Shown here: one piece after another, positions 21,895 to 25,121 of the stretch | How the letters are laid out: the number at the start of each line of letters is the position of its first letter | Numbering within the stretch: the first letter of the stretch is position 1 | IMG/VR virus record: IMGVR_UViG_3300032092_000226 | Location: 1-25,121 of that record | Strand: one strand, 5' to 3' | Length of the DNA stretch: 25,121 nt | From: a virus | Notes under the pieces: model-generated | The model's database searches: none | What the model saw: the letters and a program-made list of their open reading frames with translations, nothing else | Told to the model about the DNA's origin: nothing | Translations under genes and position numbers: made by a program

Positions 21895-23808
21895 TTATAT
21901 GGTAAAAGGAACAAAAGTAGAGACCACCCTCTTTTCTTCCTTAACTTCTAAAGAATCAAAATAAACCTTGGCCCACCAGTTTAAAAGAACTAATGATGAG
22001 TAAAGATCTTTTCTTGGTCTATTTGGACCTCTTTGCTTTCTCATATGTAATGGCAAATCAAATGATTGAGTTCCTTGTGGACTTGTTGTAACCTCAATAT
22101 TTGAGGTTTGAATTTTTGTTAACTCAATATTTTGCTTACAATAGTCGATTAGATCGACCTTACAGGCGTCATCGTTAGAGGCTCTATATTCTGGCTCCCA
22201 TTTTAAATCTTTAATTGGAACATCTGCCTTACTTTGTTCTTCAAAATGTTTATCCCCCAAGAAGGCTCCAGAAGCAAAAATGATTCTTTTATGATCAATA
22301 CTTGCTTGAAGCATTTCGTTTGCAATTCTAATCCAAGAGGAGGAGGGATTTCTTAAAAAACAAATCTTATGCTCAGATTGATTTATTGAGCTTTTCATTC
22401 TTAACAAATCAGCATGATAATCTTCTGATTTATCAAAGTCTCCTTCAACATATTTAATTTCAATTTTTGAATTTTTAAATAATTCACTTTCGTTGCAGGA
22501 ACTGATAAATTGCAATCCTCCGTTTCTATCCCCAACTATTCCAACAACGTTGAAATGAGTATAAAGATAATGAAAATATGTCATATATGTTTTTAACTGT
22601 TGACCAGTAAGGGCAAATGAATGAACAATTGCTACTTTATTTTCTGATCTCAACAATTTACCAACATGCATACTAAAGAAGTCTGCCTCTTCACTTTCTG
22701 ACCAAGAAGGGTCAAAAGCTAATATATATTCGTCCGTAGGGTTTCCAATAATTTCTACAGCAGGGAAATCTCCTTCAGCAACAGTGCATTGCATCATTCG
22801 ACTCATCTTAAAGTAGGAGTCTCCCTCGTCTCCAAATTGAGCGCCAAACTCTCTATCAAACTGAGCCTTGCTCATTGTCGCTTTAGCTTGATTTAAAAGG
22901 TTTTGATCATAAAGTTCTGGAGGAGCTAAATCATAAGACAATTGAAAAACGGATCTATATGCCGAAGATGATCCTATTTCTTCGTCAAGACCATTTAGTC
23001 TTTGAGAATCGTGTTGACCTAAAATAAGATCAATAAACTGTTTATAAAGTTTATACATGTATTCAAACTTAAAAGAAGGAGATGATAGCAAAATCAATTT
23101 ATTGTTTGGCCAAGCAAATCTCTCTTCTTCTGTCATTTTATCTTGAGCAATAAGTTTTGTTTCAAGATCCCTAAGTTCTTTTCTTTCTGTTGGATTTTCA
23201 ATAACACCCAAGAATGGCATGATAACTTCGTTAAAGATCTTCTCTGGCATTGTTAAAAATTCATCAATAACAATTATATTAAATCTAAAACCACGAAGAC
23301 GCTCTCCGTTTGCTAAAGGCAAGGCTATCGCTCTGCTTCTTCCAATTTTTAAAGTCCATTGATCTGTTCCTTTTTGAATTAAATTTTTAGAACCAATGCA
23401 ATCCATTGCTAGTTTTGCAGACGGTTTCGAAAGAATATCTTCAATTTTAGTAAAAATCATTTTAGACTGTCTAAATGTTCCAGCCAATACCCCAATGTTA
23501 CAGCCTTGATTAAACATTAATTCTAAAATTAAATAAATAGCAGTTGAGAATGTTTTTGACATACCACGCGCCAAAACGTGCATCGTATAATCAGAAACAA
23601 AAAGAGCTTTAATTAAAACAGCTTGAAATGGAAAGAGTTTAATTCCAAGAAAAAACTCTGTTGCAAATGTTATGTTGTTTCTTAAAAAACGGTATAACAA
23701 TACAGAGGCTTCGTCTTGTTCAAGCCAGCCTTCCTTTTCTAAAATTTCTGAATTAATAAGAGTTGCTGAATAATTCAACCTTTTTCCTTGTTTGCCTTTA
23801 TCCCACAT
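21895..23808 (-). CDS. terL: Terminase large subunit (ATPase-nuclease)
   Basis: 637 residues; powers DNA translocation into the prohead and cuts the concatemer. ATPase domain: P-loop ARGMSKT at residues 80-86, Walker B IIVIDEF with D182-E183, and coupling motif LILLSSPS with S242-S243. Nuclease domain (RNase H fold): D366 in ILAFDPSWS, D427 in GIVGDRNGG, and a C-terminal acidic group near D546-D547/D552. The P-loop is atypical: Ser replaces the Gly normally preceding Lys-Thr. The C-terminus is basic (HMRKQRGPNRPRK). The start overlaps the upstream nuclease gene by 11 bases, suggesting coupled synthesis. The motif set makes the identity secure. Confidence 0.95.
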   Translation of the reverse strand: MWDKGKQGKRLNYSATLINSEILEKEGWLEQDEASVLLYRFLRNNITFATEFFLGIKLFPFQAVLIKALFVSDYTMHVLARGMSKTFSTAIYLILELMFNQGCNIGVLAGTFRQSKMIFTKIEDILSKPSAKLAMDCIGSKNLIQKGTDQWTLKIGRSRAIALPLANGERLRGFRFNIIVIDEFLTMPEKIFNEVIMPFLGVIENPTERKELRDLETKLIAQDKMTEEERFAWPNNKLILLSSPSFKFEYMYKLYKQFIDLILGQHDSQRLNGLDEEIGSSSAYRSVFQLSYDLAPPELYDQNLLNQAKATMSKAQFDREFGAQFGDEGDSYFKMSRMMQCTVAEGDFPAVEIIGNPTDEYILAFDPSWSESEEADFFSMHVGKLLRSENKVAIVHSFALTGQQLKTYMTYFHYLYTHFNVVGIVGDRNGGLQFISSCNESELFKNSKIEIKYVEGDFDKSEDYHADLLRMKSSINQSEHKICFLRNPSSSWIRIANEMLQASIDHKRIIFASGAFLGDKHFEEQSKADVPIKDLKWEPEYRASNDDACKVDLIDYCKQNIELTKIQTSNIEVTTSPQGTQSFDLPLHMRKQRGPNRPRKDLYSSLVLLNWWAKVYFDSLEVKEEKRVVSTFVPFTI

Positions 23809-24724
23809 ATTTTTTATCTAAGTAAAATTGTAAATCGCACCTATGCATTTGTTTTCCAAAATAAAGAATTCTTTGAGTTATATCTTTTGCATCTTCTTTG
23901 TCTTTACAGAATACAAATTGTATTGTTTCTGGATAGGTTAAACAAAGTTTTCTAACATTAGAAAAAGCAAAAGACAAATTGGTTTGATATTTGAATTGAA
24001 GATTTTGACGAATAATTTCTGCAAAAGTTCCTTCAACAACAACAAAAAGAAAGCTATTAAAACTCTTTGTTCTTTCGACCTCCTTTTTAAATCTTTCAAA
24101 ACCAACCCCAAAGGTTCCTTTAAAATCATTTATAGACTTTCTATCTATAAAGGTGGAACTATAAAAATCTCCACCAGCACAATAGTCTCCACAATCAAGC
24201 TTGTTTATTAATTGATTTTTAAAATCAAAAGGCTTTTGTTCGCGAGTATCTACATGAATCTCTATTTTGTCTAACTCTTCTTTAGAAACGTCCCAAAAAC
24301 CTTCTGGCAGAGTTTGGTTATAAAAGTATTCAACTTTTAGTTCTTTTGCTAAGTTTTCAGTTGATTCAAAAAATCTTTCACAAGTAATTAATCCAGCCCT
24401 TTTCTTGCTAATGAAATAATTTTGAGAAGGTAAGAAGGAAAACTTATATTTTTCTTTATCGGCCTTCAATTCATGAAGAATGACCTCTTTACCTTCTTTT
24501 GTTGAGCATCCTTTTAAAAACTTGTTTCTATTAACTAATGAGTTAAAACATTCCCCCTTGTATTGTTGAGGATTATTGAAATCAATCAAAGAACCGTCAA
24601 GCCTGTCTCTGTTTGGAAAATTTCTTTGGTAATATGCAGCAATGCCGCCATGTTTATTAACATGGATGTGTAAACCAGCTTCTTTTGTAAAAGACGCTCC
24701 ACATTCTGCACATTTATAGTTCAT
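23798..24724 (-). CDS. C2H2 zinc-finger protein with ERCC4-type nuclease domain
   Basis: 308 residues. The N-terminus is a classical C2H2 finger: C5-x2-C8-x12-H21-x3-H25, with the expected hydrophobic residues (F12, L18). From about residue 155 it carries an ERCC4 (XPF/Mus81-type) nuclease signature: V-D159-T-R-E162, then G179-D180-Y, then D194-R-K-S-I-N-D200 (family consensus GDx(n)ERKx3D, with Asp for the first Glu), then a helix with FGVGFERFKKEVERTK and the strand FLFVVVEG. It lies directly ahead of the terminase, overlapping it by 11 bases and overlapping the previous stop by ATGA. Structure-specific cleavage of branched DNA during packaging or recombination is likely; the finger may give DNA binding. 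No helix-hairpin-helix repeat, usual in eukaryotic relatives, is seen. Confidence 0.85.
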   Translation of the reverse strand: MNYKCAECGASFTKEAGLHIHVNKHGGIAAYYQRNFPNRDRLDGSLIDFNNPQQYKGECFNSLVNRNKFLKGCSTKEGKEVILHELKADKEKYKFSFLPSQNYFISKKRAGLITCERFFESTENLAKELKVEYFYNQTLPEGFWDVSKEELDKIEIHVDTREQKPFDFKNQLINKLDCGDYCAGGDFYSSTFIDRKSINDFKGTFGVGFERFKKEVERTKSFNSFLFVVVEGTFAEIIRQNLQFKYQTNLSFAFSNVRKLCLTYPETIQFVFCKDKEDAKDITQRILYFGKQMHRCDLQFYLDKKYVG

Positions 24725-25121
24725 AGAATTTCATATTTACTAATACCAAAGATTCTACCCTTTAATTCGTCAACTGACTCAAGCCTATCTATTTCTTCTG
24801 AAATAAGCTTGTTTTGCATTTCTGCCATCATTACCATTTTCTTTCTGTCTTCGTGACTTTGAAAAACTTCAACAATGGAAAGGAAATTGATAGTCGCATC
24901 TCCCTTCTTTTCTAATCTTTTGGCCCGATCTCCATTTAATTTATTAATCAAGGAGTCAATTCTTTTCTCACATTTATCTAGTTCATCAGATGTAGCCTTG
25001 AGATGCTCTGTTAATCTCATAGTAAGGTCTTCTGCTGAAATATCCTCACTCTCAAGCATGTGATTAAATTGATCTAATCGCTTTTGAATTTTTGATTTTC
25101 TTACATAATTAGAGCAAACCA
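24721..25121 (-). CDS. Helical protein upstream of terminase, 5' end outside window (small-terminase candidate)
   Basis: The first in-window ATG is at 25059 (112 residues), but the frame stays open for 20 more codons up to the right edge and encodes a plausible basic helix (VRKSKIQKRLDQF), so the gene probably begins outside the window. The visible 132 residues are helix-rich, with a Lys/Glu coiled-coil-like stretch (HLKATSDELDKCEKRIDSL) and an acidic end before GRIFGISKYEIL. Position just before the nuclease/TerL pair suggests a small terminase subunit, but no DNA-binding helix-turn-helix is visible in this part. The stop overlaps the next ATG as ATGA. Function not established. Confidence 0.5.
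   Translation of the reverse strand, partial: VCSNYVRKSKIQKRLDQFNHMLESEDISAEDLTMRLTEHLKATSDELDKCEKRIDSLINKLNGDRAKRLEKKGDATINFLSIVEVFQSHEDRKKMVMMAEMQNKLISEEIDRLESVDELKGRIFGISKYEIL

Noticed and set aside
21849-21914. Longer portal start at TTG 21914 overlapping the terminase end.
   Set aside because: The ATG at 21848 begins a typical basic, polar N-terminus; the extension is a poor start codon in a window where the genes otherwise use ATG.
1-25121. CRISPR arrays, tRNA genes, insertion sequences and integrase or att sites.
   Set aside because: No regularly spaced direct repeats, cloverleaf-like segments, transposase or recombinase motifs were seen by eye on either strand.

Overview
The window is one continuous, single-strand (minus) stretch of a tailed double-stranded DNA phage genome: the packaging, head, neck and tail module. 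All recognisable genes read from high to low coordinates and are packed with gaps of 0-100 bases. The DNA is AT-rich. Almost none of the start codons is preceded by a Shine-Dalgarno motif; the leaders are A/T-rich instead. Together these suggest a low-GC host that does not depend on Shine-Dalgarno pairing, most plausibly a Bacteroidota (Flavobacteriia-like) bacterium. That host is an inference. One probable tail-tube gene, no second sheath-like gene, and a 1899-residue tape measure point to a long, non-contractile (siphovirus-type) tail.

In transcription order: (1) 25121-21895, packaging: a helical protein that runs off the right edge, an unusual C2H2 zinc-finger/ERCC4-nuclease protein, and the large terminase. 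(2) 21848-16529, head: portal, a prohead protease fused to an acidic coiled-coil scaffold, a probable decoration protein and the HK97-fold major capsid protein, closed by a hairpin terminator at about 16470-16497. (3) 16428-13624, neck: a small SAP/LEM-like protein, a connector, a head-closure candidate, a tail-completion (gp10-like) protein and a tail-terminator candidate. (4) 13571-12390, the probable tail tube, closed by a GC-rich terminator at 12341-12369. (5) 12325-4402: a small unknown beta-rich protein, two genes in the tail-assembly-chaperone position, and the giant tape measure. (6) 4369-1: two modular beta-rich tail proteins that look like a paralogous pair, then a receptor-binding/tail-fibre gene with a LamG-like lectin domain that leaves the left edge of the window.

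The most unusual content is inside the tape measure. Residues about 589-968 are punctuated by an I-P-N-[FY] motif (four copies). Between the second and third copies lies a segment with the E...PDFD...DFK signature of a PD-(D/E)XK nuclease-like fold. A second nuclease oddity is the zinc-finger/ERCC4 protein translated just ahead of the terminase, where many phages carry an HNH endonuclease. Two terminators directly behind the capsid and tube genes, together with GC-richer, CGN-using codons in the most abundant virion proteins, suggest how copy number is tuned along one late transcript.
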